Part shown: piece by piece, positions 25,900 through 35,994 of the stretch
Numbering within the stretch: the first letter of the stretch is position 1
Layout of the letters: the number at the start of each line of letters is the position of its first letter
Assembly: GCA_025757685.1 (NCBI GenBank)
Contig: CP107220.1
Span: forward strand, 769,501 to 833,500
DNA from: Oscillospiraceae bacterium
GTDB lineage: Bacteria; Bacillota; Clostridia; Oscillospirales; Acutalibacteraceae
Reading direction: 5' to 3'
DNA: 64,000 bases
Program-made: the position numbers and the translations under genes
The notes under the pieces: model-generated
Seen by the model: only the letters and a program-made list of their open reading frames with translations
Database searches by the model: none
What the model was told of the DNA's origin: nothing

Positions 25900-27382
25900 A
25901 AAAGAATTCTTGCATCTGAAAAGCGGCACAGATGTGCGCGGTACGGCGGTAGAAACGGCGGAGCACGGCGTGCAGCTGACAGACGAGACGGTGCAGAAGA
26001 TCTGCGTGGGTTTCTATAAGTGGTACTGCCGTAAGGAGCAGGTAGATACCTTTGGCATTGCCGTAGGGCAGGACTGCCGCATTTCTTCCCCCCGCATTGC
26101 AGCGGCGGCTATGGCGGCCTTTTGTGCCTGCGGGTGCAGGGTGTTTGACTGCGGACTGGCAACTACCCCCTCTATGTTTATGAGTATTGTAGAAAATGAG
26201 CCGGTGCAAACGGCGTTGGAGATCACCGCGTCCCATCACCCCTTTGACCGAAATGGGCTGAAGTTCTTTACTTCCGGCGGCGGTTTGGAAGGAGAGGATG
26301 TAAGCGCCATTTTGAAACTGGCTTATGTCGCGGAAGTGCCGGCAGGTACCGACAATGCACCTGTGGTGCTGCCCTTTATGAACGATTATGCCGCCCTTTT
26401 GCGCCGGCAGATCGTGGACGGCGTGCAAAATGGTGACAACCCGCTGGAGGGTCTGCACATTGTGGTGGACGCCGGTAACGGTGTAGGCGGGTTTTACGCC
26501 GATCAGGTGCTGGCGCCGTTGGGTGCCGATGTAAGCGGCAGCCAATTTCTGGAGCCGGACGGCATGTTTCCCAATCATATTCCAAACCCGGAGAATAAAG
26601 GCGCTATTGATGCCGCCTCCAAAATGGTGCTGGACAGCAGCGCCGACCTGGGTCTGATATTTGATACGGATGTGGACCGTATGGGCTGCATTGGCGCCAC
26701 CGGGCAGGAGATCAACCGTAACACGCTGGTTGCCTTGGCGGCGGCCATTGTGCTGGAGGATCACCCGGGCACTACAGTGGTGACCGACAGCCTGACCTCC
26801 GACGGTCTGCGTACCTTTATTGAGCAGGACCTGGGGGGCAAGCAGCTGCGCTATCGTCGCGGCTATAAGAATGTAATCGACAAGAGTATTGAACTGAATA
26901 AGAGCGGCGTAGACTCTGCCCTTGCTATTGAGACCAGTGGCCATGCAGCACTAAAGGATAATTATTTCCTGGACGATGGCGCCTATTTGGCAACGAAGAT
27001 TGTTATTAAGGCAGCCAAACTGCGGCGAGAGGGTAAGACCATTGAGAACCTGACCGCAGCCCTGCACCGCCCGGCAGAGAGTGTGGAAATCCGTGTGCCC
27101 ATTCTTTTGGAGGACTTTCACGACTATGGGGAAGATGTGATGGCGCAGCTGGCTGCATTCGCGGCCGACCATGAGAATTGGAGCGTGGAGCCGGAGAATT
27201 ATGAGGGTGTGCGCATTAACATACCCGGCGGCTGGTTTTTGCTGCGCCTGTCTGTGCACGATCCGATCTTGCCCTTGAACATTGAGAACGATGTGGCGGG
27301 TACTGCCGCAAAGGTTGCCGATGAGATTGAGCAATTCCTGACCCGCTTTGATAAGCTGGATCTTTCCGGCTTCAAAAAATAA
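25889..27382 (+). CDS. phosphomannomutase/phosphoglucomutase family enzyme
   Basis: 497 residues. The phosphoserine is S115 in TASHHPF (family TASHNP). The metal loop is DTDVDR and the sugar-binding loop is ETSGH. The C-terminal phosphate-binding domain is present. It interconverts hexose 1- and 6-phosphates, feeding wall and polysaccharide sugars. Starts at ATG 25889 or 25892 follow GGAGGG; TTG 25886 is less likely. Confidence 0.88.
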   Translation: MMNKKEFLHLKSGTDVRGTAVETAEHGVQLTDETVQKICVGFYKWYCRKEQVDTFGIAVGQDCRISSPRIAAAAMAAFCACGCRVFDCGLATTPSMFMSIVENEPVQTALEITASHHPFDRNGLKFFTSGGGLEGEDVSAILKLAYVAEVPAGTDNAPVVLPFMNDYAALLRRQIVDGVQNGDNPLEGLHIVVDAGNGVGGFYADQVLAPLGADVSGSQFLEPDGMFPNHIPNPENKGAIDAASKMVLDSSADLGLIFDTDVDRMGCIGATGQEINRNTLVALAAAIVLEDHPGTTVVTDSLTSDGLRTFIEQDLGGKQLRYRRGYKNVIDKSIELNKSGVDSALAIETSGHAALKDNYFLDDGAYLATKIVIKAAKLRREGKTIENLTAALHRPAESVEIRVPILLEDFHDYGEDVMAQLAAFAADHENWSVEPENYEGVRINIPGGWFLLRLSVHDPILPLNIENDVAGTAAKVADEIEQFLTRFDKLDLSGFKK

Positions 27383-27394
27383 AAGGAGACCTGT

Positions 27395-30300
27395 ATGCTG
27401 CAACTTGTTTTTGGCAGATCCGGGTATGGCAAAACCGAATATATAAGAAATCGCATTGCAGACATGATTGACCGGGGAGAAACACAGGTGCTTCTCATCA
27501 CACCGGAGCAATACTCGTTTATCAGCGAGTGCAGTTTGCTGGAGCAACTGGGGGAGGCACGAGCGCACGCCGTTCGATGTCTCTCCTTTTCGCGCCTTTG
27601 TGATGAATGCGACCGTTTGTACGGTGCCGACGGCAGAAAACCGCTGACCAAGGGCGGCAAGGCCATTTTAATGAAAACGGCCATTGACCAAGTGCGCCCG
27701 GATCTGGAGTTGTTTGAGAAGAAAGGCAGTTCTGCGGCCTTTGTGCAGTCCATGACCGGCATTTATGACGAGATGAAGTCCTGCAATCTGTCCGGTGCGG
27801 CGGTATATGCGGCGGCGGACGATCTGGATACGGATATTCTGCGGTGCAAAATGCGGGACTTTTCGCGTATTATGACCGCGTATGAGGCGTTGCTTGGAGA
27901 CCGTTTTGCGGATCCGGCGAACCGACTGACTCGCTTGTATGACCAAATCAAGGATCAAAACTACTTTGCCGGTCAAACCGTGTTTTTAGACGGATTTAAT
28001 GGCTTTGTAGCCCAGGAATATAAGATTTTGGAGCGGATTATTGCTGAGGCTAAGGCGGTTTATATTGCACTGGACAGCGACTCCTTTGGTACCGGAGACG
28101 GCTACGACCTGTTTGCCTATGTGAATGAGACGGCAGGCATTTTGCAGCGCATTGCCGATAAAGCGGGCGTGCCTACCAACGCGTTGCAGTTGGGCGAAAA
28201 CTGCCGCACGGATTATGCGGATCTGCGTAGGGTAGAGCAGTATATTTTTGCCGACCAAGCGCCGGAGACGGAGATTCCGGCGGAGCACATTCGCCTGTAT
28301 GCCGCTTCTACCGTGACGGATGCCTGTAATGATTTGGCCTTACAGATAAAAGGTTTGCTGCGCTGCGGCTACCGCGCCGGGGAAATTGCTGTAACCATGC
28401 GTGACCGGGAAAAATATGCACCGGTGCTGGCGTCAGCTTTTGAAAAATACGGCGTGCCGTATTATGCAGACGAACGGCAGCCGGTGACCGCCCAGCCGAT
28501 CTTGGTCTTTCCTATGTATCTGATGCGATCTGTGATCTACGGCTGGCGTAGCGACGATCTGTTCAGTCTGATCAAAACCGGCCTGACCGATGTGTCCGAC
28601 AGCCCGGATCTGCACCGTACAGAAAATTATGTGTATACCTGGGGCATCAATGGTGCTGCCTGGAAGCGACCGTTTGACAAATCACCCAAGGGCTTTTCCG
28701 GTGCGCTTAGTGACAGCGACCGGGTGCAGTTGGAACGGATCAACGCCCTGCGGCAAAGCTTGATGGAGCCGCTCTTGGCGTTCCAAAAGAAAGTGCACGG
28801 CGCCACACCGCGGCAAATCAGCACCGCTTTGTTTGAGGCCATAAAAGCCTACCATGCGGATAAGCATTTGCAACAGCTGGCGGCAGGACTTGCTCAGGAC
28901 GGCGCGTCTGCGCTGGCAGAGGAGCAGGGGCGCACTTGGGATGTGCTGATGCGCATTTTGGACCAGCTGGCAACGGTGCTGCCGGAGAAGCCCATGGCGT
29001 TGAAGGATTATTGTGCCCTCTATGCGCTGGTGACCCATACGGAGGACCTGGGCGAGATCCCAATGGGGCTTGACAATGTGCAGGTGGGCCAGGCGGATCG
29101 TATGCGGTTCAATAATCCGCGGGCGCTGTTTATTCTGGGCGCCAACGAAGGGGAATTCCCCCAAACGGTCACCAGTGGCGGCCTGCTCAGCGACAATGAG
29201 CGCAAGCAACTGGCGGCGCATGATTTTAAGCTGTATTCCTTTGGCGAAATTTTGAATTTACAGGAGAGGTATTTTGCCTATAAGGCGGTGAGCGCCCCTC
29301 GGGAGCGGCTGTTTGTTACCTATACCGCTACCGGGCGGGCAGACGCACCGTCGGCTATTGTCACCGGCATACAGGCGCTGTTTCCGCATCTGAATGTAGA
29401 AAAATGGAACCCGGCAAACGGCCTGGATCTGGTCGATACGCCGCAAAATGCCTTTGAACTGATGTCCGGCCTTTATGATAGCCAGGATCCGTTCTTCGTG
29501 GCGCTGCGTGCTTATTTCAGCGACGAGCCGCAGTATGCGGCGGTACAGGCGCTGGCGGAGAACCGTACACCGATGATCAAAGATACTGCCACTGCACGCA
29601 AACTGTTTGGCAAGGATATGGTGCTGTCTGCCTCCCGCATTGAGGATTATTACAACTGCCCCTACCGCTACTTCTGCAAATTCGGGCTGGGGGCACAGCC
29701 TCGCCAAAAGGCGGAGATCAATCCGATGGAGCGGGGCACGCTGATCCACTATGTGCTGGAAAAGCTGCTGTCTGAGGTGGGCACCAAGCAACTGCCCGAC
29801 TATGACAGAAAGCAGATTACCGCGCTGGTGGACGGCTATATTGAACAGTATTTTAAGGAGGAGATGGGCGATCCGTCGGATATGCCCTCCCGCTTTCGTT
29901 ATAATTTCCGCCGCCTGTCCAAAATGCTGGTGGATGTGGTGTGCCGCTTGGCAGGGGAGTTTGCCGAGAGCGATTTTGAGGCCAAGGCCTTTGAACTGCC
30001 CATTGATGTGGACGGAGCGGTGCATTCCAAGGTGATCCCGCTCCAGGATGGCGGCAGCCTGCGCATTCGTGGATCTGTGGATCGGGTGGATGTATTGGAG
30101 CAGGACGGTCAGCAGTTCGTCCGCGTGGTGGACTACAAGTCCGGCGCCAAGGCCTTTCGTCTGGCTGATATTGTTAACGGGCTGAACCTGCAAATGTTCT
30201 TATATTTGTTTAATGTATGCGCCGACGGCAGCAATCCCTATGCGGGTGTGCCTGCCGGGGTACTGTATATGCACGCTGCCCGCAGTGTGATGACAGTTGA

Positions 30301-30724
30301 GACGAAACGCAGCGCGGAAAAGGATATTGCCGGTCAGGAGGACAAGGCGTTCGGTATGAACGGCATAGTGATTACCAACCCGGATTGCGACATTCCGGCG
30401 GCCATGGAGCACGATCTGGCAGGCAAGTACATTCCTGTACGGCTGAAAAAAAGCGGCGTGGGCGGCTCCCTTGCCAGCTTGGAACAGCTGGGGCTGCTTC
30501 AGCGCAAGATCGAAGCGCTGGTGGCGGATATGGGCAACGCCCTGCAAAACGGTCAAATCGGCCAGCATCCGGTACAGGCTAAGGACCATGACAAAACCTG
30601 CGAATACTGCGATTTTGCCTCGGTCTGCGCGTTCAAAAAGAGCGTAACCCCGCGTACCTATGACGACCAAACAGACAGCGCCGTGCTGGCAGAACTGGAA
30701 AAGGAGGGGGAGAACCATGCCTAA
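27395..30724 (+). CDS. addB: ATP-dependent helicase/deoxyribonuclease subunit B
   Basis: 1109 residues. It has an N-terminal P-loop GRSGYGKT at 7-14, a helicase-like body, and a C-terminal RecB-type nuclease domain with 'VDYKSG'. Iron-sulfur cysteines are seen as YNCPYRYFC and CEYCDFASVC, as in Bacillus AddB. With AddA it resects double-strand breaks and recognises Chi. The start follows AAGGAGACC. Confidence 0.95.
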   Translation: MLQLVFGRSGYGKTEYIRNRIADMIDRGETQVLLITPEQYSFISECSLLEQLGEARAHAVRCLSFSRLCDECDRLYGADGRKPLTKGGKAILMKTAIDQVRPDLELFEKKGSSAAFVQSMTGIYDEMKSCNLSGAAVYAAADDLDTDILRCKMRDFSRIMTAYEALLGDRFADPANRLTRLYDQIKDQNYFAGQTVFLDGFNGFVAQEYKILERIIAEAKAVYIALDSDSFGTGDGYDLFAYVNETAGILQRIADKAGVPTNALQLGENCRTDYADLRRVEQYIFADQAPETEIPAEHIRLYAASTVTDACNDLALQIKGLLRCGYRAGEIAVTMRDREKYAPVLASAFEKYGVPYYADERQPVTAQPILVFPMYLMRSVIYGWRSDDLFSLIKTGLTDVSDSPDLHRTENYVYTWGINGAAWKRPFDKSPKGFSGALSDSDRVQLERINALRQSLMEPLLAFQKKVHGATPRQISTALFEAIKAYHADKHLQQLAAGLAQDGASALAEEQGRTWDVLMRILDQLATVLPEKPMALKDYCALYALVTHTEDLGEIPMGLDNVQVGQADRMRFNNPRALFILGANEGEFPQTVTSGGLLSDNERKQLAAHDFKLYSFGEILNLQERYFAYKAVSAPRERLFVTYTATGRADAPSAIVTGIQALFPHLNVEKWNPANGLDLVDTPQNAFELMSGLYDSQDPFFVALRAYFSDEPQYAAVQALAENRTPMIKDTATARKLFGKDMVLSASRIEDYYNCPYRYFCKFGLGAQPRQKAEINPMERGTLIHYVLEKLLSEVGTKQLPDYDRKQITALVDGYIEQYFKEEMGDPSDMPSRFRYNFRRLSKMLVDVVCRLAGEFAESDFEAKAFELPIDVDGAVHSKVIPLQDGGSLRIRGSVDRVDVLEQDGQQFVRVVDYKSGAKAFRLADIVNGLNLQMFLYLFNVCADGSNPYAGVPAGVLYMHAARSVMTVETKRSAEKDIAGQEDKAFGMNGIVITNPDCDIPAAMEHDLAGKYIPVRLKKSGVGGSLASLEQLGLLQRKIEALVADMGNALQNGQIGQHPVQAKDHDKTCEYCDFASVCAFKKSVTPRTYDDQTDSAVLAELEKEGENHA

Positions 30725-33700
30725 GTGGACAGATGCCCAGCAGGATGCCATTGACGCACGGGGCGGCAATATCTTAGTGAGTGCCGCTGCCGGCAGCGGC
30801 AAAACGGCTGTGCTGATTGAGCGGGTCAGCAAGTGTATTACCGACCCGGGGCACCCGGTAGACATTGACCGGCTGCTGATCGTTACCTTTACCAATGCGG
30901 CTGCGGCAGAAATGCGTTCTCGTCTTTCCGTACGGCTGCGCCAAATTTTGGCGGCTGATCCTGGAAATGCCAACGCGAAGCGCCAGCTGTCCCTGCTCAG
31001 CGGTGCGGATATTTGCACCATAGACGCATTTTGCCTAAAGCTGGTGCGTGAGAACTTTTTTTCCCTGAATCTGGCGGCGGATTTCCGCCTGCTGGACGAG
31101 AATGAAAATGACCGTCTGTTTGAAGAAGCCATTGATACCGTGCTAACAGAATTCTACGAAGAGGCCGATCCGGACTTTCTGCATCTGACAGAGGCATTCA
31201 CCACCCCGGACAAGGACAGGGATCTGTTTGGGCTGATTAAAGAACTGATGCGGTTTATGAATGCCCAAGCCTTTCCCTTTGACTGGTTAGAGCAAGCTGT
31301 GGCCGCTTACGATCCGGCAGTGCCGCTGATGGATTCGCCTTGGTATCCTGTGCTCAAGCGCCAGGTGGAGGAAATGCTGGAGACTGCCGCTGCCCTTGTG
31401 AAACAGTCGGCAGGGCAACTGCCTCCTGAACCGGCCTACGATAAATATGCAGAGATGCTTGCCGATGATCGGCAACTGATCGCTCACTTGCAAAGTCTGC
31501 TGCACAGCGGCTGGGACGCTTTTATGAAGCAGGGCTTCCCGGTGGCGTTCTCCAATATGCCACGGGTGCGTAAGGATATCGACCCGGAGGTCAAGGCGGC
31601 TTTAGCTGCCAATCGTGATATCTATAAAACGATTATTACCAAGGATATTAAAACCTTTTTGGTGTCTGACAGTGCCGATTACGCCCAGGATACCGCCGAT
31701 TTGTACCCAATCTACCGGGCGCTGCTCCGTGTTGTGCAGGCGGTGGAGCGCCTAGTGCGAGAGAAAAAGGACGAGCTGGGTGGTTACGCTTTCTCAGATA
31801 TTGAGCATTTTGCTATTGATCTATTGATGGAAAAAGCCGCAGACGGTACGGTGCAGGCAACGGCACTGGGCCGCCAGTTGCAAGGGCGCTATGCGGAGAT
31901 TTTGGTGGATGAGTATCAGGACACCAACGAGGCGCAGGATCGGCTTTTTGCCTTTCTATCCAATGGCGGCAACCGGTTCATGGTGGGCGATGTGAAGCAG
32001 AGCATTTACCGCTTTCGTCTGGCCATGCCCCAGATCTTTATGGCAAAGAAAGACAGCTACACCCCTTACAATCGGCTGCACCCGGTGTTCCCGGCAGCCA
32101 TTACGCTGGATAAAAACTTCCGCAGCCGCGCCGGTGTGTGCGCTTATGTGAACCAAGTATTCTCTTTGTTTATGACCCGCAGGGTGGGGGAGTTAGACTA
32201 CACTCAAAGCGAGTATTTGAACCCCTTTGACAGTACGCCCCCGGACTCTGTACCCCACGCAGCACTGCATATTTTAGACGCTGTCACCGGCAAGGATCAT
32301 GTGATGGACGAACCCATGGCGGTGGCGCGCCTGATTGCAAAGAAGGTGCAAAGCGGCGAGTCAGTGCAGGACGGAGACAGCCGGCGACCACTGCGGTATG
32401 GAGATTTTGCTATCTTAATGCGCAGCATGCGCGCCCACGCCGGAAATTATGCCCAGGCGCTGCAAGATCTGCATATTCCGGTGGTCTGCGACAACGCCAC
32501 CGGCTTGTTTGAGAATGGCGAAATTCAGTTGCTGTTGTCTTATTTGCAGGTGATTGACAACCCCATGCAGGATATTCCGTTGCTGGCAGTGTTGTCCTCG
32601 CCCATTTACGGCGCTACGGAAGATGAGCTGGCAGAGATCAAGCTGACTGCCGGTTACGGTCGGTTCTATTCCGCCGTGTTCCACCCGGACAACAGTTGTC
32701 GCTCTTGTTGCGCTGCGCTGCGAAAGGATCTGTCTTTTTACAAAAAACTGGCGGTGACCATGCCGGTTGAGGCGTTTATTCGCCGCCTGATTCGGGACAA
32801 GAGTCTGTTTGCGTATATTCGCGCCTTGGGCGACGGCCAGCAGCGACAGGAGAATGTGGAGACATTTCTTTCCATTGCCGGGCGTTTCGACCAAAACGGC
32901 GGACTGGGGCTGGCTGCGTTCTTGCGCTATGTGGACAGTATGATCCGCGGCGACGGCAAAACGGACAGCGCGCCGGTGATCGTTACAGACGAGAACGCAG
33001 TCAAAATTATGAGTGTGCACCACTCCAAGGGGCTGGAATTCCCGGTGTGCATTTTGGCAGGCGCCGGGCGCAAGTACAATATGCAGGATCTGACCGGCAA
33101 AATGCTGCTGCACCCGCAGCTGGGACTGGCAACCAAGTGCCACCAGGAGGAGGGATATTTTGATTATCCAACTCTGCCGCTGGAAGTGGTCAAGCGAGAG
33201 AGCCGCCTGGCTGCTATGAGCGAGAATTTGCGCGTGCTGTATGTGGCCATGACGCGCGCCAAAAGCCAGTTTATCTCTTTTGCCAGCGTACGTAGCTTGG
33301 AAAGCCGAGTCAAGACTCTGGCTGCCTATATGCAGCAGGGCAAGCCTTTGCCTCATTTGTGCTCCAAATTGCTGTACGATAGCGATTTTCTCCTGATGTC
33401 GGCGCTGTGCCACCCGGACGGCGGCGCCCTTCGAGAGATGGCGACGGTGGATGTGCCGGTGCACCCGGCTGACTTTGCCCTGCAAGTGGTGTTCCACACC
33501 CCGGAGACGGAAGCGCCTGTGCAGACGGCAGAAAGGGAAACGGCGGCGGATCCGCGCATCGTTGAGCAGATCCGGGAAAAGCTGGATTATACTTATCCTT
33601 ATGCGGCACTGTCAAAAGTCAGTGGCAAGCGCAACGCTTCCGCACTGGATGAGGCTGTGTTTACCGGTGCGTATGTTGCCCGGTCCGTGCCGGCCTTTTT

Positions 33701-34214
33701 GCAGCCGGACGGTCTGACTCCGGCCGAGAAGGGTACAGCCATGCACACCTTTATGCAGTATTGTGACTATGCCGCCGCGCGCGCCGATTTAGAGCAGGAG
33801 ATCGCCCGGGTGCAAAGTGCCGGGTATTTGCGACCGGAGGAGGCGCACACCTTGGATCGGCAAAAGCTGACTGCTTTCTTTACCGGCCCGTTTGGTGCCC
33901 GGGTGTTTGGCGCCAAGGCGGTTTACCGAGAGCTGAAAGTGGCGTCATTCCTGCCGGTGCGCGCGCTGGAACAGGTGGACGCAGATGATCCGGTCTTTGT
34001 ACAGGGCATTGCGGACTGTGTATTTGAGGAGCCGGAGGGCTTGGTGCTGCTGGACTATAAAACCGACCGGGTGAAAACGGAAGAAGAACTGCTGGCGCGC
34101 TACCGGCAGCAGCTGATGTTTTACAAAACCGCGGTGGCTCGCACCCTGCAAAAACCGGTGCACGCGGTGTATTTGTATTCGTTTTGTTTGTCCAAGCCCT
34201 GCGAATATAAATAA
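30717..34214 (+). CDS. addA: ATP-dependent helicase/nuclease subunit A
   Basis: 1165 residues from ATG 30717 after AAGGAGGGGGAG. Walker A is AAAGSGKT at 23-30. UvrD-type motifs follow: 'YAEILVDEYQDTNEAQ', 'GDVKQSIYRFR' and 'IMSVHHSKGLEFPV'. The C-terminal nuclease has 'LLDYKTD'. A frame opening at 30660 lies inside addB. It overlaps addB by eight bases. Confidence 0.96.
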   Translation: MPKWTDAQQDAIDARGGNILVSAAAGSGKTAVLIERVSKCITDPGHPVDIDRLLIVTFTNAAAAEMRSRLSVRLRQILAADPGNANAKRQLSLLSGADICTIDAFCLKLVRENFFSLNLAADFRLLDENENDRLFEEAIDTVLTEFYEEADPDFLHLTEAFTTPDKDRDLFGLIKELMRFMNAQAFPFDWLEQAVAAYDPAVPLMDSPWYPVLKRQVEEMLETAAALVKQSAGQLPPEPAYDKYAEMLADDRQLIAHLQSLLHSGWDAFMKQGFPVAFSNMPRVRKDIDPEVKAALAANRDIYKTIITKDIKTFLVSDSADYAQDTADLYPIYRALLRVVQAVERLVREKKDELGGYAFSDIEHFAIDLLMEKAADGTVQATALGRQLQGRYAEILVDEYQDTNEAQDRLFAFLSNGGNRFMVGDVKQSIYRFRLAMPQIFMAKKDSYTPYNRLHPVFPAAITLDKNFRSRAGVCAYVNQVFSLFMTRRVGELDYTQSEYLNPFDSTPPDSVPHAALHILDAVTGKDHVMDEPMAVARLIAKKVQSGESVQDGDSRRPLRYGDFAILMRSMRAHAGNYAQALQDLHIPVVCDNATGLFENGEIQLLLSYLQVIDNPMQDIPLLAVLSSPIYGATEDELAEIKLTAGYGRFYSAVFHPDNSCRSCCAALRKDLSFYKKLAVTMPVEAFIRRLIRDKSLFAYIRALGDGQQRQENVETFLSIAGRFDQNGGLGLAAFLRYVDSMIRGDGKTDSAPVIVTDENAVKIMSVHHSKGLEFPVCILAGAGRKYNMQDLTGKMLLHPQLGLATKCHQEEGYFDYPTLPLEVVKRESRLAAMSENLRVLYVAMTRAKSQFISFASVRSLESRVKTLAAYMQQGKPLPHLCSKLLYDSDFLLMSALCHPDGGALREMATVDVPVHPADFALQVVFHTPETEAPVQTAERETAADPRIVEQIREKLDYTYPYAALSKVSGKRNASALDEAVFTGAYVARSVPAFLQPDGLTPAEKGTAMHTFMQYCDYAAARADLEQEIARVQSAGYLRPEEAHTLDRQKLTAFFTGPFGARVFGAKAVYRELKVASFLPVRALEQVDADDPVFVQGIADCVFEEPEGLVLLDYKTDRVKTEEELLARYRQQLMFYKTAVARTLQKPVHAVYLYSFCLSKPCEYK

Positions 34215-34227
34215 ATTAAAAAAATGC

Positions 34228-34256
34228 TTGCATTTTGCTACAAGATGTGGTACTAT
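34228..34256 (+). promoter_or_regulatory. sigma-A promoter for rpmE
   Basis: TTGCAT at 34228-34233 and TACTAT at 34251-34256 are 17 bp apart, 40 bp ahead of rpmE. Confidence 0.8.
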
Positions 34257-34295
34257 ATCAAAGCATTATGACTAATTGGTAAAGAGGTGACAGTA

Positions 34296-34499
34296 ATGAA
34301 GGACGCAATTCATCCCAACTACGATACTTGCACAGTAAAGTGTGCCTGCGGCGCTACTTTTGAGACTAAGAGCACAAAGGGCGATATGAAAGTCGATATC
34401 TGTTCCAAATGCCATCCGTTCTATACCGGCAAACAGAAGCTGGTGGACACCGGCGGCCGTGTAGACAGATTCAACAAGAGATTCGCTAAGAAGGGCTAA
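34296..34499 (+). CDS. rpmE: 50S ribosomal protein bL31 (zinc-binding type)
   Basis: 67 residues. Cysteines C16 and C18 (KCACG) with C36 and C39 (CSKC) form the zinc ribbon of the C+ form of L31. 'VDTGGRVDRFNKRF' closes the protein. The ATG at 34296 follows AGAGGTGA; the in-frame GTG 34287 lies in the ribosome site itself. Confidence 0.96.
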   Translation: MKDAIHPNYDTCTVKCACGATFETKSTKGDMKVDICSKCHPFYTGKQKLVDTGGRVDRFNKRFAKKG

Positions 34500-34511
34500 T
34501 CAAGTAAAGAC

Positions 34512-34539
34512 GGGCAACGCTTGGGCGTTGCCCTTTTTT
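34512..34539 (+). terminator. intrinsic terminator after rpmE
   Basis: GGGCAACGC at 34512-34520 pairs with GCGTTGCCC at 34525-34533, followed by six T. Confidence 0.92.
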
Positions 34540-34552
34540 CGTAGGTGATGAT

Positions 34553-35173
34553 ATGGAAAAGCCATATAAAACCATATTAGAGCCGGCAGAAGATGAGTTT
34601 GTGGAGAAGAAATCTCGCTTTATCGCTTACACTTCGCCGGTGCATACGGTAGAGGAGGCCAACGCCTTTATCGCCGGTATTCGCCAACGGCATTGGGACG
34701 CTACCCATAATGTGCCTGCCTTTGTGCTGCGCTCCGGCGTGCAGCGTTCCTCGGACGACGGTGAGCCAGGCGGTACTGCCGGTATGCCGGTGCTGGATGT
34801 ACTCTTGAAAAGCGGAGTGCAGGATGTGTGCGTGGTGGTGACCCGGTATTTTGGCGGCATCCTTTTGGGTGCCGGTGGACTGGTGCGCGCCTATTCTCAC
34901 GCCTGTTCTTTGGCGCTGGAAGCTGCCGGTGTGGTGACCATGGCGCCTTGCGCCGCCATGGAGCTGACGGTGGATTATAGCTACTATGAGCGGGTGAACA
35001 ACCTGCTGGCCGACCACGGCGCGCGGGTGCAAAACGCGGACTTTGGCGCTGCGGTCACCCTGGCTTATACCATGGAGGAAACACGGCTCTCGGCCTTTGC
35101 AGCGGCTTTGACAGAGCTGTCCGGCGGCAAATATGCGCCAACGCAGACCGGCAGCCTGTTTGCCCCTGTATAA
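34553..35173 (+). CDS. YigZ/IMPACT-family protein
   Basis: 206 residues starting with 'KSRFIAYTSPVHTVEEA' features and carrying the family signature 'SSDDGEPGGTAGMPVLDVL' at about residues 64-82 and 'VTRYFGGILLGAGGLVRAY'. The bacterial family is of uncertain role; eukaryotic IMPACT modulates Gcn2. A C-terminal DUF1949-like domain is likely. Confidence 0.88.
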   Translation: MEKPYKTILEPAEDEFVEKKSRFIAYTSPVHTVEEANAFIAGIRQRHWDATHNVPAFVLRSGVQRSSDDGEPGGTAGMPVLDVLLKSGVQDVCVVVTRYFGGILLGAGGLVRAYSHACSLALEAAGVVTMAPCAAMELTVDYSYYERVNNLLADHGARVQNADFGAAVTLAYTMEETRLSAFAAALTELSGGKYAPTQTGSLFAPV

Positions 35174-35180
35174 AAATACC

Positions 35181-35216
35181 AAAACCTGCCAACACTCTTT
35201 TTGAAAGGCAGGTTTT
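35181..35216 (+). terminator. hairpin between yigZ and spoIIR, overlapping the spoIIR ribosome site
   Basis: AAAACCTGCC at 35181-35190 is perfectly complementary to GGCAGGTTTT at 35207-35216. It can end the yigZ transcript. The right arm contains the only purine-rich ribosome-site candidate for spoIIR, about nine bases before its ATG. Confidence 0.65.
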
Positions 35217-35221
35217 CTGAT

Positions 35222-35815
35222 ATGAAAAAACTATACTTATTTTCCGCATTATTTCTCTCTTTTTGCTTGTTTGCCGCCTGCTTTGCCCCGCTGGTGGAGA
35301 CCGGTGAGCGGGTGAGCGAGGATGTGTTTCGCCTGCATATTTTGGCCAATTCCGACACCAAGGCGGACCAGAACTTAAAGCTGCTGGTGCGGGACGATGT
35401 GCTGCAGGCGTGCACTTTCTTTTCCGATTGCCAATCGGTAACAGAAGCCCAACTGGCGGCGGAGAACAACTTGCAGCGCATTACGGAGATCGCTCGGCAG
35501 CGGATTCGGCAGGAGGGCTACAATTACCAAGTCACCGCCCGCGTCGTGCGGGAGTATTTCAATACGCGGGTGTATGAGAATGTGACTTTACCCGCCGGGT
35601 ATTATAACGCCCTTAAGATTGAGATTGGCGCAGGGGCAGGGCATAACTGGTGGTGCGTGCTGTTTCCGGCAGTGTGCCTGTCTGCTTGCACCAAGGAGGA
35701 TCTGTCCGCGTATCTGGACGAGGACGAGGTGCGCTTGATTGAGAACAGCGACGGTTATGCCGTGCGGTTCAAAGCGATTGAAATTTACCAAAAAATCAAA
35801 GAAAATTTGCAATAA
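35222..35815 (+). CDS. spoIIR: stage II sporulation protein R
   Basis: 197 residues. The protein has an N-terminal signal peptide and the SpoIIR hallmarks 'FRLHILANSDTKADQ LKLLVRDDV' region (about 36-58) and 'GAGHNWWCVLFP'. SpoIIR is made in the forespore under sigma-F, crosses the septum and triggers SpoIIGA to process pro-sigma-E. I place the start at ATG 35222; the frame opens at 35201. No convincing sigma-F promoter was seen. Confidence 0.9.
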   Translation: MKKLYLFSALFLSFCLFAACFAPLVETGERVSEDVFRLHILANSDTKADQNLKLLVRDDVLQACTFFSDCQSVTEAQLAAENNLQRITEIARQRIRQEGYNYQVTARVVREYFNTRVYENVTLPAGYYNALKIEIGAGAGHNWWCVLFPAVCLSACTKEDLSAYLDEDEVRLIENSDGYAVRFKAIEIYQKIKENLQ

Positions 35816-35819
35816 TACC

Positions 35820-35848
35820 TTGACATTCTCGGCGGAATATTCTATTAT
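35820..35848 (+). promoter_or_regulatory. strong sigma-A promoter for the tRNA-Leu pair
   Basis: Consensus TTGACA at 35820-35825 and TATTAT at 35843-35848 with a 17-bp spacer, 14 bp ahead of the first tRNA. Confidence 0.88.
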
Positions 35849-35861
35849 ATTAGGGCTATGT

Positions 35862-35948
35862 GCTGGTATGGCGAAATCGGCAGACGCAAGGGACTTAAAA
35901 TCCCTCGGTGGCAACACCGTACCGGTTCAAGTCCGGTTACCAGCACCA
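35862..35948 (+). tRNA. tRNA-Leu (anticodon TAA)
   Basis: The acceptor arms GCTGGTA and TACCAGC pair. The anticodon loop reads CTTAAAA with TAA, a long variable arm is present (class II), and CCA is encoded at 35946-35948. Confidence 0.96.
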
Positions 35949-35994
35949 AGCTGGCCGGTACAGCCCCCGTTTCGGGCTTAATACAATAGAATAC

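Noticed and set aside
25847..26944. 365-codon minus-strand ORF
   Set aside because: Antisense to the phosphohexomutase, which has all catalytic motifs.
35100..35222. Sigma-F promoter for spoIIR
   Set aside because: A GGCAAATAT near 35124 only partly fits the -10 consensus and has no -35 partner.
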